From contig JAFZWG010000080.1 of NCBI GenBank assembly GCA_017617395.1, positions 1-39,569 on the forward strand: 39,569 nucleotides of DNA. The letters run 5' to 3'. Numbering within the stretch: position 1 is the first letter of the stretch; every line of letters starts with the position of its first letter. Origin of the DNA: Lachnospiraceae bacterium (GTDB lineage Bacteria; Bacillota; Clostridia; Lachnospirales; Lachnospiraceae). Under the pieces are notes generated by a model. The model was given only the letters and a program-made list of their open reading frames with translations. It did no database searches and had not been told where the DNA came from. The position numbers were made by a program, and so were the translations under genes. This document shows positions 15,548-23,441 of the stretch, one piece after another.

Positions 15548-16039
15548 ATGAAGACAGGAATCTACGCCGGAAGTTTTGACCCGATTACGCTTGGACATCT
15601 CGATGTCATCAAGCGGGCCGCCCGGATTACGAAGCGGCTGATCATCGCGGTGCTCAATAACAATGCGAAGAAACCCGCATTTTCCGTAGAGGAACGTGTG
15701 GAGATGATCCGCAAAGTGACGAAGGACATTCCGGGCGTCGAGGTGATGTCGTTCTCGGGATTGACGGTGGATTTTGCGAAGGAGCAGAATGCGAACGTTT
15801 TGGTTCGCGGTCTTCGGGCCGTGACCGATTTCGAGTATGAGCTTCAGATTGCGCAGTTAAACCACAAGCTGAACCCGGATGTCGACACGATCTTTTTGAC
15901 CACCAGTGTGGAGTATTCCTACTTAAGTTCCAGCATCGTGAAAGAAATTGCAAGTTACGGCGGCGACATTTCGCAGTTCGTTCCGCCGGAAGTCGTTTCG
16001 GACGTGTACGACAAATTGTATCAGCCAAAGGAGAAATGA
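15548..16039 (+). CDS. coaD: Phosphopantetheine adenylyltransferase
   Basis: A 163-residue nucleotidyltransferase of normal family length that makes dephospho-CoA from ATP and 4'-phosphopantetheine, the fourth step to CoA. The N-terminal [16 protein letters not shown] holds the T/HxGH motif (His17), and [20 protein letters not shown] is the family's ISSTxVR-like C-terminal signature. [16 protein letters not shown] is also diagnostic. CAGGAGTGG precedes the start. It lies between rsmD and the coiled-coil gene. Confidence 0.98.
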   Translation: MKTGIYAGSFDPITLGHLDVIKRAARITKRLIIAVLNNNAKKPAFSVEERVEMIRKVTKDIPGVEVMSFSGLTVDFAKEQNANVLVRGLRAVTDFEYELQIAQLNHKLNPDVDTIFLTTSVEYSYLSSSIVKEIASYGGDISQFVPPEVVSDVYDKLYQPKEK

Positions 16040-16043
16040 GAGA

Positions 16044-16697
16044 ATGGGAGCATCGATTGAGAAGACAATTGACGAGATCTACGAGTTTGTAGAGAGTTGC
16101 AAGACCTCCGGTTGGGGCGGAACCAAGGTTTCCGTGCCGAAGGATGAGCTGTACGAACTTCTTCAGGAGCTGAAGGAGCGTACCCCGGACGAGATCAAGC
16201 GCTACCAGAAGATTATCGCAAACCGCGACAGCATTATCGCGCAGGCCGAGGAGCGTGCGGAGGGCATCATCAAGGAAGCCAAGGTGAAGGCCGAGCAGCT
16301 TGTCAGCGAGAACGCGATCGTTCAGCAGGCATACAACAAGTCGCAGGAGATGATCTCGCAGGCTTCCGAGGAGGCAGCGGAGATCCGCAACAGCGCGGAG
16401 AGCGATTCCGAGACGATCCGCAACGGCGCGCTCAACTATGCGAACGAGATTATGACCGACATGGAGCGCATCCTTGCCGATGCATTCAATACTTCGAAAA
16501 AGCAGGCCGAGGGTCTGATCAACGCCCTGAACGACAGCTACACCGTCGTTGCGGCGAACCGCAAGGAGCTTGCGGCACAGCTCAACCCGCAGGATGCATT
16601 TGCCTTCGACGATCCGATCGCGTCCGTGAGCGATGACGACGATGACATCCTCAGCAACTACAACGAGAACACGTTCCTCGAGGGGATTGAAGAGTAA
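16044..16697 (+). CDS. Coiled-coil protein linked to coaD, unknown function
   Basis: A 217-residue protein without membrane segments. After an N-terminal domain (IDEIYEFVESC, KVSVPKDELYELLQELKERTPDEIKRYQKII) comes a long alanine- and glutamate-rich coiled coil (residues about 65-190), which resembles F/V-ATPase subunit b/H stalks or DivIVA-like proteins, and an acidic tail (SDDDDD). Similar proteins follow coaD in other Lachnospiraceae, from memory. It starts four bases after coaD with AAAGGAG upstream, so it is co-translated. A structural role at the envelope or division site is a guess. Confidence 0.82.
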   Translation: MGASIEKTIDEIYEFVESCKTSGWGGTKVSVPKDELYELLQELKERTPDEIKRYQKIIANRDSIIAQAEERAEGIIKEAKVKAEQLVSENAIVQQAYNKSQEMISQASEEAAEIRNSAESDSETIRNGALNYANEIMTDMERILADAFNTSKKQAEGLINALNDSYTVVAANRKELAAQLNPQDAFAFDDPIASVSDDDDDILSNYNENTFLEGIEE

Positions 16698-16737
16698 TTC
16701 ATAAACGAAAGTGTTAATAACCGGAGAAGAGTAGATA

Positions 16738-16773
16738 GCCCCGAACGGCGAGAGTGCTGTTCGGGGCATTTTG
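16738..16773 (+). terminator. Terminator of the rsmD operon
   Basis: GCCCCGAAC (16738-16746) pairs with GTTCGGGGC (ending 16767), extended by GC pairs around a small loop, then ATTTTG. The 213-base gap up to 16910 otherwise shows only an A/T-rich stretch and no clear sigma-A promoter. Confidence 0.88.
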
Positions 16774-16910
16774 TAAAGCCGCATCCGAGTTCACGGGGCG
16801 CGGTGTGAAAAGGTCCGCAAAAAAGATAAAAAAACTTTTTCGAAAAATGAACCTTTGCGGAATTCATGACAGTATATCTTTGAAAGCAAATATCGGGAAA
16901 GGGGGTCTCC

Positions 16911-17456
16911 ATGACAAAAAGTGATTTGGAACTGCTGATCGAGAAGCATGGAAACGATATCTATCGCTTCTGCTATCACTTGACCGGCAGCCAATACGAT
17001 GCGGATGACTTGTATCAGGATACCCTCTGCAAAGCATATGAGATCCGAACCCGGATCAAGAGGCTCGGCGATGGGGCGCTCCTGGAGAAGGAGCGGAACT
17101 ATTGTCTGGGAATTGCGATCCGGCTGTATAAGAATTCGTGCCGGAAGAAAGCAAATCATGTCGAGGAATCGCTCGACAACGAAGAGAAGAAGTACAGTGA
17201 GCGGCTTGCGTCGGGGTTTAAGACTGAGGAGAATATCGAACGAAAGGAAATGCTCGCGCAGATTCGCGAACGGATCCGCGCGCTGCCGCTAAAGCAGCGA
17301 AGCGTGATCTATCTGTTTTATTTTTCGAATCTGCCGATTAAGGATATCAGCTCTTTGCTGCACATTCCGGTCGGAACGGTAAAGAGCCGGCTGAACAAAG
17401 CAAAGAGTGCGCTTAGGGAAGATTTGGAGGATGTTTGGAATGAATGGAGAGGATGA
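16911..17456 (+). CDS. ECF-type sigma-70 family RNA polymerase sigma factor
   Basis: A 181-residue sigma factor with region 2 (DIYRFCYHLTGSQYDADDLYQDTLCKAYE, which binds the -10 element) and region 4 (LPLKQRSVIYLFYFSNLPIKDISSLLHIPVGTVKSRLNKAKSALRE, the -35 helix-turn-helix). Regions 1 and 3 are absent, as usual for ECF factors. AAGGGGGTCTCC precedes the start. The stop overlaps the next gene, whose product is probably its anti-sigma factor. I saw no convincing sigma-A promoter upstream, so it may transcribe its own gene. Confidence 0.93.
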   Translation: MTKSDLELLIEKHGNDIYRFCYHLTGSQYDADDLYQDTLCKAYEIRTRIKRLGDGALLEKERNYCLGIAIRLYKNSCRKKANHVEESLDNEEKKYSERLASGFKTEENIERKEMLAQIRERIRALPLKQRSVIYLFYFSNLPIKDISSLLHIPVGTVKSRLNKAKSALREDLEDVWNEWRG

Positions 17457-18339
17457 TATCATTCGCGAAGCATTGAAACTCGAGATCAATGCATCGGATG
17501 AGATAAACAGAAAAATCCTGCAGTCTGCGGAACCGAAGAGGACCGGCTACGGATTTCTGCGGATTGCCGTGACGGTTGCGGTATGCCTCATTGCATTTAT
17601 GGGCACGGCAACGGTTGTCAACGCGGCCACCGGCGGCAAACTCTTCAAGGCTTTGCGGGAGAAACTTGCACGCTGGACCTACGTGTTTGAGAACGGCAGC
17701 AAAACGGTGACGGAGATTGTCGAGAAGGACGGCGAGACATGGGAGCGAGTCACGTTTATCCAGGACGATGTGTCCTTCATGCATCCCATATCGGAGAAAG
17801 AAACCGTTTATGAACTGTACCTTCGTATCATCGACCGGTACGGACGACGTTGCTTCATGTTGCTGAATGCCGGCGTGACGGACGAGGATACTCCGGAGAC
17901 GATGTACTATGAAATCCGGGGAGAGTTCTATTCGCAAATCGCCGAGTATCAGGATGTCGACGAGAAAACTCAGATTCTCAAGGGGCTTCGGGAAGCTGCC
18001 AAAAACACGGACGTGGCGGAGGTCAAAAACGGACTGTTAGATCTGGCGACCGACTACGAGAATAACCGCAGGATTTTCTCCATGATTCTGCCGGGAAGAC
18101 CGTTCGGAGAAAAAGGATATCTGGCCTTTTTTGAGGATCTGACGGAGCTTCCGACCGGCGAAGCAATCATCATAGCGGATCCTGCCGACGACAGGCAGAA
18201 GAGCCGAATCTTTACGGTATGGATCGATGAAGTCCGGTTGACCGTCAACACGAGCAGTTTTGAGATATTTTCCGAGGAGGCCTATCGGGAATTGATCGAG
18301 AGCGGCAAAACGGTGTATGACTTTAGAAAAGCAAAGTAA
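17440..18339 (+). CDS. Probable membrane anti-sigma factor
   Basis: A 299-residue protein with a 40-residue cytoplasmic head (MNGEDDIIREALKLEINASDEINRKI), one membrane segment (FLRIAVTVAVCLIAFMGTAT, residues about 46-66), and an outer domain of about 230 residues. This topology and the overlap with a sigma factor gene are what membrane anti-sigma factors look like. No zinc-binding HxxxCxxC motif is seen, so it would belong to a non-ZAS class. The start at 17440 is nine bases after GGAGG; the ATG at 17431 is too close to it. The role is inferred from context. Confidence 0.72.
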   Translation: MNGEDDIIREALKLEINASDEINRKILQSAEPKRTGYGFLRIAVTVAVCLIAFMGTATVVNAATGGKLFKALREKLARWTYVFENGSKTVTEIVEKDGETWERVTFIQDDVSFMHPISEKETVYELYLRIIDRYGRRCFMLLNAGVTDEDTPETMYYEIRGEFYSQIAEYQDVDEKTQILKGLREAAKNTDVAEVKNGLLDLATDYENNRRIFSMILPGRPFGEKGYLAFFEDLTELPTGEAIIIADPADDRQKSRIFTVWIDEVRLTVNTSSFEIFSEEAYRELIESGKTVYDFRKAK

Positions 18340-18376
18340 GTGCATGTAACAAACGTAAAATGAGGGGGTACTTATC

Positions 18377-19972
18377 ATGAAAGAGAGTATGAAGAAGATG
18401 CTTATCATCGCGGTGATCGCACTGCTCGCCCTGGTCGCGGCCGCCTGCGGGAAGGACACAAAGAACAATGCAACCGACGTGACCGCGACGCCGACCGATC
18501 CCGGCAAGACCGATCCGGGTAAGACCGATCCGGGGACGCCTACCCCGGATCCCGATGACGCCATCTTGGATGATCCGGATATTACGACCATAACCTTTGC
18601 GGTTCCCGAAATAATGGGGCGTGTGAACGAGGACTACCTTAGAAAGTTCAACAAAGCGCTGGTGAAGGACGGACACAAATACAAGCTTGTGGTTAAGAGG
18701 CTGGATTTTGAAGATTACAACAAAGTCCTTCGCACCGAGCTGAAGACCGGAGGCGTCGATGTTGCGTGTGCCGGACTCAAATGGGCAGACGGAGGCAATG
18801 AAATTTTTGATCTGGTCAACGAGGGGGTGTTTGTCAATCTCGACGAGATTCTCACAAAGGGCCGCGGAGCGGATCTTTACAAGGCTTTTCCTGCGAAACT
18901 CTGGGAGACTTCGAAGTGCAACAAGCACAGCTATACGATTCCTATGGGGTCGCCCTATGAAAACGGTCTGTTTGTCGCATTTAACAACAAATACCTTTCG
19001 GCTGACGCAATCGAGCACTGGGACGGTACCCTCGAGGGAATCTATAATATGATCAAGGATGTCGAGTGGAATGATGCTGCCGCGCCCCGCTTCCAGTACA
19101 ATCTGAGCGATTACGATTTTACTCAGCTGATTCGAAGCGAAATAGAATACGGTTTGCTTTACGACGATGATACATTGACGGTTGAGAATCCTTTGGAGTC
19201 GGAAAAATTCCTGAGTCTTGTGAAGACATTCCGTCAGATGAAAGACGACGGCTTTCTGTCGAACCGTTACTTTGACCGGTCGGAAAATTATTCGCTTCTT
19301 CATAGCCCGGGAATCAACGATGCGGGAGTGCTTAAGAATATTGAGTCGGGAAATTACCTGGCGGCACTGTCAAACGGAATCGTCGACGAGATGTTCCTTA
19401 AGGATAACATCACGGTGAAGCGCCTTCCGAACTACATTTCTTCGAGACTTGGGTGCTCCGTCGGCATCTCGGCAAAAACGGAAAAACTCGATGCGGTAAT
19501 CGATTTCTTATGCCTTCTGTACTGTGACGGCAAATATGCCAACATTCTTATGTACGGAGAGGAGGGCGTCGATTATAAGCTCGTCGACGGTATTGTGTGC
19601 AATCCGGACGGGTCCGCATCGGACACCGATATTGTGTTTGCAAGAATGGTACTGAATCTGTATGCAAATCTTCATCCGCTCAGCGGGGAGCCGTACAGTA
19701 AGGATCGTAAGAACCAGGTCTTCGCGTTGTATGACAGCGTGGAATTATCTCCGTTCATCGGCTTCGAGCCGGATACGTCCAAGATGAATAACATTTCGAA
19801 GGATATCAGCAATTTTGTGGAAGATGTCTCGCTGGGCATCAGTACCTGGGACAAGCTTGTAGCGGATGCCAGAGAGAAGTTGAAAGCCGACGGCATCGAT
19901 GAGTATCTGGAGAGCGTCAGAAGTCAATGGGAAGCGTTCCGCCAAGAAGATAATTCGGACGAAAGTCCCTGA
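18377..19972 (+). CDS. Extracellular solute-binding-like lipoprotein
   Basis: A 531-residue lipoprotein. A signal peptide ends in the lipobox LVAAAC, so Cys24 would be lipid-modified. A spacer with a DPGKT-DPGKT-DPGT repeat leads into a domain resembling family 1 solute-binding proteins of ABC sugar importers (ITFAVPEIMGRVNEDYLRKFNKAL, then a PMGSPYENGLFVAFNNKYL hinge-type segment). No permease or ATPase is nearby; instead it follows a sigma/anti-sigma pair by 37 bases, so it may act in sensing or be served by a distant transporter. GAGGGGGT is the ribosome binding site. Confidence 0.83.
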   Translation: MKESMKKMLIIAVIALLALVAAACGKDTKNNATDVTATPTDPGKTDPGKTDPGTPTPDPDDAILDDPDITTITFAVPEIMGRVNEDYLRKFNKALVKDGHKYKLVVKRLDFEDYNKVLRTELKTGGVDVACAGLKWADGGNEIFDLVNEGVFVNLDEILTKGRGADLYKAFPAKLWETSKCNKHSYTIPMGSPYENGLFVAFNNKYLSADAIEHWDGTLEGIYNMIKDVEWNDAAAPRFQYNLSDYDFTQLIRSEIEYGLLYDDDTLTVENPLESEKFLSLVKTFRQMKDDGFLSNRYFDRSENYSLLHSPGINDAGVLKNIESGNYLAALSNGIVDEMFLKDNITVKRLPNYISSRLGCSVGISAKTEKLDAVIDFLCLLYCDGKYANILMYGEEGVDYKLVDGIVCNPDGSASDTDIVFARMVLNLYANLHPLSGEPYSKDRKNQVFALYDSVELSPFIGFEPDTSKMNNISKDISNFVEDVSLGISTWDKLVADAREKLKADGIDEYLESVRSQWEAFRQEDNSDESP

Positions 19973-19982
19973 CTGCCTTACC

Positions 19983-20019
19983 AAAACTGCCGCGACATAA
20001 CCGTCGCGGCAGTTTAAAT
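19983..20019. terminator. Bidirectional terminator between lipoprotein gene and tmcAL
   Basis: An AAAACTGCCGCGAC/GTCGCGGCAGTTT stem (19983-19996 with 20003-20015) with A's on one side and T's on the other, placed between converging genes. Confidence 0.88.
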
Positions 20020-20035
20020 TTGTCCGTTTTTCATT

Positions 20036-21250
20036 TTATACTGTGAGCAATCGTCTTCGTGTGTCCGCGCGGACGATGCCGGTCTTGCGGAACAAAATCT
20101 GTGAGTACAGAGCGGACGCCCGCAGATCGACGGAGAGAAGATGCTGCGCTTCCCTCGAAAGAAGTTTGGTGTCGTCGGAGAGCCTTCGAAGAAGCGGGGT
20201 AGCGGATGCGCTGCAGAGTTCCGAAAGCAGCTGCTCCGAGCCCTTTCGCACGCCGAGAACACGTAGGTAGGGAAGGGCGGGCGAGGCTTTGAAAGCGTCA
20301 GCGTCGGCCTCCGTGATATGCAGCAGGGCGTGGCACAGGGAGCGGTCGATGCGGCTTCGTGTGAACGCCTTGTTTTTTACGCTTTCGGCCAGCGAGGTCC
20401 AGGTGAAGGGCTGTTCGGTCCGGTTGAGGATCCGGTTTGCGAGATCGCCCGGCGTGTCATAGATTGCCGAGAGTGTCTCGGGTGTGTGTGCGGAGAGCTC
20501 GGCGCAGAGCATGTCGCTCGCGTCGTCCGCGGTAACAGCGGTCGACCGGGTAAGGCCGGCGAAGAGATCTTTCGTGCATTCGGGAACGGAGTCGGCAGGG
20601 AACCGGTCCTGTTCCAAAACCGCCTGACGGATGGCCGTCGCGGAGCAGACCGGAGCGGTCTGCGTGTCGTGATAGCCGCGGTCGTTTCGCTCGATCACGC
20701 AGGTCGTGAGGTCGGATTGATCCCGGAGAATGGCCTTTTCGTACTCAACGCCCAGAATGTTGTTCGGCTTTGTGAGAATCCCGGAGGCTTTCGGGAAGAA
20801 TTCCGCGAGAGCGAGGGAGCGGGCTTTGGCGTAGGAATTGCCCTCCTTGACAAGCGCAAGAAGGCGGGATTTGTAAGCCGGGGGCTCCGAGAGAAGATAT
20901 TCGGCGATGTCGCGAAAACTCCCTGCTTCGTCTGCATCCTCGGCGCCGTAGGAGAGTGTGCGGACACACGACAGAGATTCCATCGCGCGCACGCCCGCGG
21001 ACGCAAAATCCTCCGCGCTGGCCGTCGCGCCGAACACGGGAAGCTCCAAAACGAGATCGGCGCCGCAGCGTAGAGCCGCCTCGGTGCGGACATACTTGTC
21101 GGTCACGGCTGGAACGCCTCTTTGAACAAAATCTCCGCTCATCACGACAACAACGGCGTCGCAACCGGTGCGGCGCCGTGTTTCCTCCAGATGGCGGAGA
21201 TGACCGTTATGAAACGGATTGTATTCTGCGATAATGCCGGTGATGTTCAC
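20036..21250 (-). CDS. tmcAL: tRNA(Met) cytidine acetate ligase (YlbM family)
   Basis: A 404-residue nucleotidyltransferase. The N-terminus MNITGIIAEYNPFHNGHLRHLEETR has the HxGH-type ATP-binding site, followed by VVVMSGDFVQRGVPA and the LELPVFGATASAEDFA segment, all typical of TmcAL/YlbM. The enzyme activates acetate with ATP and acetylates the wobble cytidine of elongator tRNA-Met. It starts with GTG at 21250, with AAAGGATG upstream; no ATG is in reach. It is the last of three leftward genes, 79 bases after the cyclophilin. Confidence 0.93.
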   Translation of the reverse strand: MNITGIIAEYNPFHNGHLRHLEETRRRTGCDAVVVVMSGDFVQRGVPAVTDKYVRTEAALRCGADLVLELPVFGATASAEDFASAGVRAMESLSCVRTLSYGAEDADEAGSFRDIAEYLLSEPPAYKSRLLALVKEGNSYAKARSLALAEFFPKASGILTKPNNILGVEYEKAILRDQSDLTTCVIERNDRGYHDTQTAPVCSATAIRQAVLEQDRFPADSVPECTKDLFAGLTRSTAVTADDASDMLCAELSAHTPETLSAIYDTPGDLANRILNRTEQPFTWTSLAESVKNKAFTRSRIDRSLCHALLHITEADADAFKASPALPYLRVLGVRKGSEQLLSELCSASATPLLRRLSDDTKLLSREAQHLLSVDLRASALYSQILFRKTGIVRADTRRRLLTV

Positions 21251-21269
21251 GGGGAATCATCCTTTCCCG

Positions 21270-21317
21270 CGCAAAACAAGACGCGCGATGCACAATGCAA
21301 AAACGCAAAACGAGACG
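21270..21317. repeat. Imperfect direct repeat between tmcAL and the cyclophilin gene
   Basis: CGCAAAACAAGACG (21270-21283) and CGCAAAACGAGACG (21304-21317) differ at one base in 14. No function is evident. Confidence 0.4.
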
Positions 21318-21329
21318 TCCGGGCGGCTG

Positions 21330-21848
21330 TTAGCAGCGCTCGGGCTCCGGATAATCGATGCCGCAGGTGTCGACGGTAACCGTCTCCATCACAACGGGAG
21401 TGAGCGGCTTGTCGCGGAAGTCCGTGCGGACGTTGGCGATGGCATCGACGACATCAAGACCCTCGGTAACCTTGCCGAATGCGGCATACTCACCGTCCAG
21501 ATGCGGCGACGTCTTGTGCATGATGAAGAACTGGGAGCCTGCGGAGTTCGGGTTCATGGCGCGAGCCATGGAGAGAACGCCGGGCGTGTGTTTTAAGTCA
21601 TTGGCAAATCCGTTGTGAGCAAACTCACCGCGGATCTGATAGCCGGGACCGCCCATGCCGGTTCCGTTCGGGCAGCCGCCCTGAATCATGAAGCCGGGAA
21701 TTACGCGGTGGAAGGTAAGGCCGTTGTAGAAGCCCTTCTTGACTAACGAGATAAAGTTGTTGACCGTGTTCGGGGCAATCTCGGGATAGAGTTCCGCCTT
21801 CATCACGGAGCCGTCCTTCATCGTGAAGGTTACGATCGGGTTGGACAT
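21330..21848 (-). CDS. Peptidyl-prolyl cis-trans isomerase, cyclophilin type
   Basis: A 172-residue cytoplasmic cyclophilin with the catalytic FHRVIPGFMIQGG (the Arg), GEFAHNGFANDLKHTPGVLSMARAMNPNSAGSQFFI and AAFGKVTEGLDVVDAI. It speeds proline isomerisation during folding. No signal peptide is present. A perfect TAAGGAGG site precedes the ATG at 21848. It lies between tmcAL and aspartate kinase on the same strand, with hairpins in the upstream gap. Confidence 0.97.
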   Translation of the reverse strand: MSNPIVTFTMKDGSVMKAELYPEIAPNTVNNFISLVKKGFYNGLTFHRVIPGFMIQGGCPNGTGMGGPGYQIRGEFAHNGFANDLKHTPGVLSMARAMNPNSAGSQFFIMHKTSPHLDGEYAAFGKVTEGLDVVDAIANVRTDFRDKPLTPVVMETVTVDTCGIDYPEPERC

Positions 21849-21862
21849 GGTTTCCTCCTTAA

Positions 21863-21904
21863 GCGCCGCTGGCGCGATTTATCGGTGAAGCCGGCCGTGC
21901 GGCC
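21863..21904. repeat. Two small GC-rich hairpins between cyclophilin and aspartate kinase genes
   Basis: GCGCC-GCT-GGCGC (21863-21875) and GGCC-GTGC-GGCC (21893-21904). Neither is followed by a U-run on the minus strand, so they are not convincing terminators. Confidence 0.45.
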
Positions 21905-21929
21905 GACGTTCCGTACGGGGGTGGTTTGT

Positions 21930-23240
21930 TTACTGCACAAACGCGTGGTAGATGGCGTTGATGGCGGACTCGAAGTCGGCGCCCGCAACACCGATGATGA
22001 TGTTGAGCTCGCTCGAGCCCTGGTCGATCATGCGGATGTTGACGCCCGCGTTGTCGAGCGCGCGGAAAATTCTCGCCGCGGTACCGTGATTGGATTTCAT
22101 GCCGCGTCCCACGACAGCGACCAGCGCAAGGTCCGTGGAAATTTCGATGGAGTCGGGATTGCAGAGCTTGTGAATCTCCGCGAGGATCGCCTGCTCCTTC
22201 TCCTCAAACTCGCTCTGGTGAACGAAGACGGAGAGCGTGTCGATGCCGGAAGGCATGTGCTCGAAGCTGATGCCGTTGTCCTCGAATGCCTGCAGCACCT
22301 TGCGGCCGAAACCGATCTCGGCGTTCATCATGTCTTTTTCAATGTTGATTGCGGTAAAGCCCTTCTTGCCGGCGATGCCGGTGATGGTGTAGGCCGGCTT
22401 GCGGGAGGTGTTCTCCACGATAAATGTGCCGGCGTCCTCCGGGGCGTTGGTGTTCTTGATGTTGATCGGGATGCCCGCGGTGCGAACCGGAAAGATGGCG
22501 TCCTCATGAAGCACGCCGGCTCCCATGTACGAAAGCTCGCGGAGCTCTCTATAGGTGATCGTCTCGATGCCCTTGGGATCGCGGACGATTCTGGGGTCGG
22601 TTACCAAAAATCCGGAGACATCGGTCCAGTTCTCGTAGAGGTTGGCCTGTACGGCGCGCGCCACGATGGAGCCGGTGATGTCCGAACCGCCGCGGGAGAA
22701 CGTCTTCACGCGACCGTCGGCGTAGGAACCGTAGAAGCCGGGAACGACTGCATTTTTCATCGACTGAAGCTTTTTGGAGAGCTTCTTGTGCGTCGTCACG
22801 TCGTCGAACGTGCCGTCGTCGTGGAAGAAGATGAACTGCGCCGAATCCAGAAATTCAAAGCCGAGGTAGTCGGCCAGAAGAATACCGTTTAAGTACTCGC
22901 CGCGGGACGCTGCGTAATCCTTGCCCGCGTGCTTCGCAAAATTCTCGCGGATCGTTTCGAATTCCCCGTCGAGAGACACCTTTAAGGAGAGTCCGTCGAT
23001 GATCTCCTGATAGCGGGTCTTGATCTGCGCGAGGGCGTCGTCGAAGTCGTGTCCCTCCTCCGCAAGGGCGTAGCAGTGATAGAGCATATCCGTCACCTTG
23101 GTGTCCGCGCTGTTTCGCTTGCCGGGCGCCGAAGGGACGACGAAACGCCGGTCCGGATCCGCCTTGATGATGTCCTTGACCTTCATAAACTGCTCGGCGC
23201 TCGCAAGGGAACTTCCGCCGAATTTGACAACCTTAATCAT
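21930..23240 (-). CDS. Aspartate kinase
   Basis: A 436-residue enzyme that phosphorylates aspartate, the first step to lysine, threonine, methionine and isoleucine. The N-terminal KFGGSS (residues 6-11) binds ATP, FSRGGSDITGSIVA and WTDVSGFLVTDPRIV form the aspartate site, and the C-terminal third has two ACT domains for allosteric control (VVGRGMKSNHGTAARIFRALDNAGVNIRMID). Its layout matches monofunctional clostridial enzymes. GGAGG lies before the ATG. I saw no lysine riboswitch in the short leader; a TATACT (23274-23279 on the minus strand) may be its -10 box. The 201-base gap up to argS holds both promoters. Confidence 0.97.
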   Translation of the reverse strand: MIKVVKFGGSSLASAEQFMKVKDIIKADPDRRFVVPSAPGKRNSADTKVTDMLYHCYALAEEGHDFDDALAQIKTRYQEIIDGLSLKVSLDGEFETIRENFAKHAGKDYAASRGEYLNGILLADYLGFEFLDSAQFIFFHDDGTFDDVTTHKKLSKKLQSMKNAVVPGFYGSYADGRVKTFSRGGSDITGSIVARAVQANLYENWTDVSGFLVTDPRIVRDPKGIETITYRELRELSYMGAGVLHEDAIFPVRTAGIPINIKNTNAPEDAGTFIVENTSRKPAYTITGIAGKKGFTAINIEKDMMNAEIGFGRKVLQAFEDNGISFEHMPSGIDTLSVFVHQSEFEEKEQAILAEIHKLCNPDSIEISTDLALVAVVGRGMKSNHGTAARIFRALDNAGVNIRMIDQGSSELNIIIGVAGADFESAINAIYHAFVQ

Positions 23241-23375
23241 AGAAAAAACCTCCGATACGAAGTAGCGTCACATAGTATAGCATAACGCCCGTAAAAAGGA
23301 AAGAAAAACTTACATTTTCCGCGCATTTCGCGCATCTGCGCGGGCTCTTGCGCGCGTGCAATACGGGGAAAGGGG

Positions 23376-23404
23376 TTTACAAGGGAACGGGGATGTGATA
23401 AAAT
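23376..23404 (+). promoter_or_regulatory. Promoter of argS
   Basis: TTTACA (23376-23381), 17 bases, TAAAAT (23399-23404). It is divergent from the aspartate kinase gene. Confidence 0.72.
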
Positions 23405-23441
23405 AACTGTGTATGTCAAAGCAGAAGGTGAGTGGACGAAA

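Noticed and set aside
20318-21073. 251-codon plus-strand frame opposite tmcAL
   Set aside because: Low-complexity Gly/Arg/Val composition and no ribosome site; the minus strand has the complete TmcAL family motifs.
23241-23441. Lysine riboswitch upstream of aspartate kinase
   Set aside because: The gap is about 200 bases shared with the argS promoter and shows none of the conserved lysine-aptamer helices.
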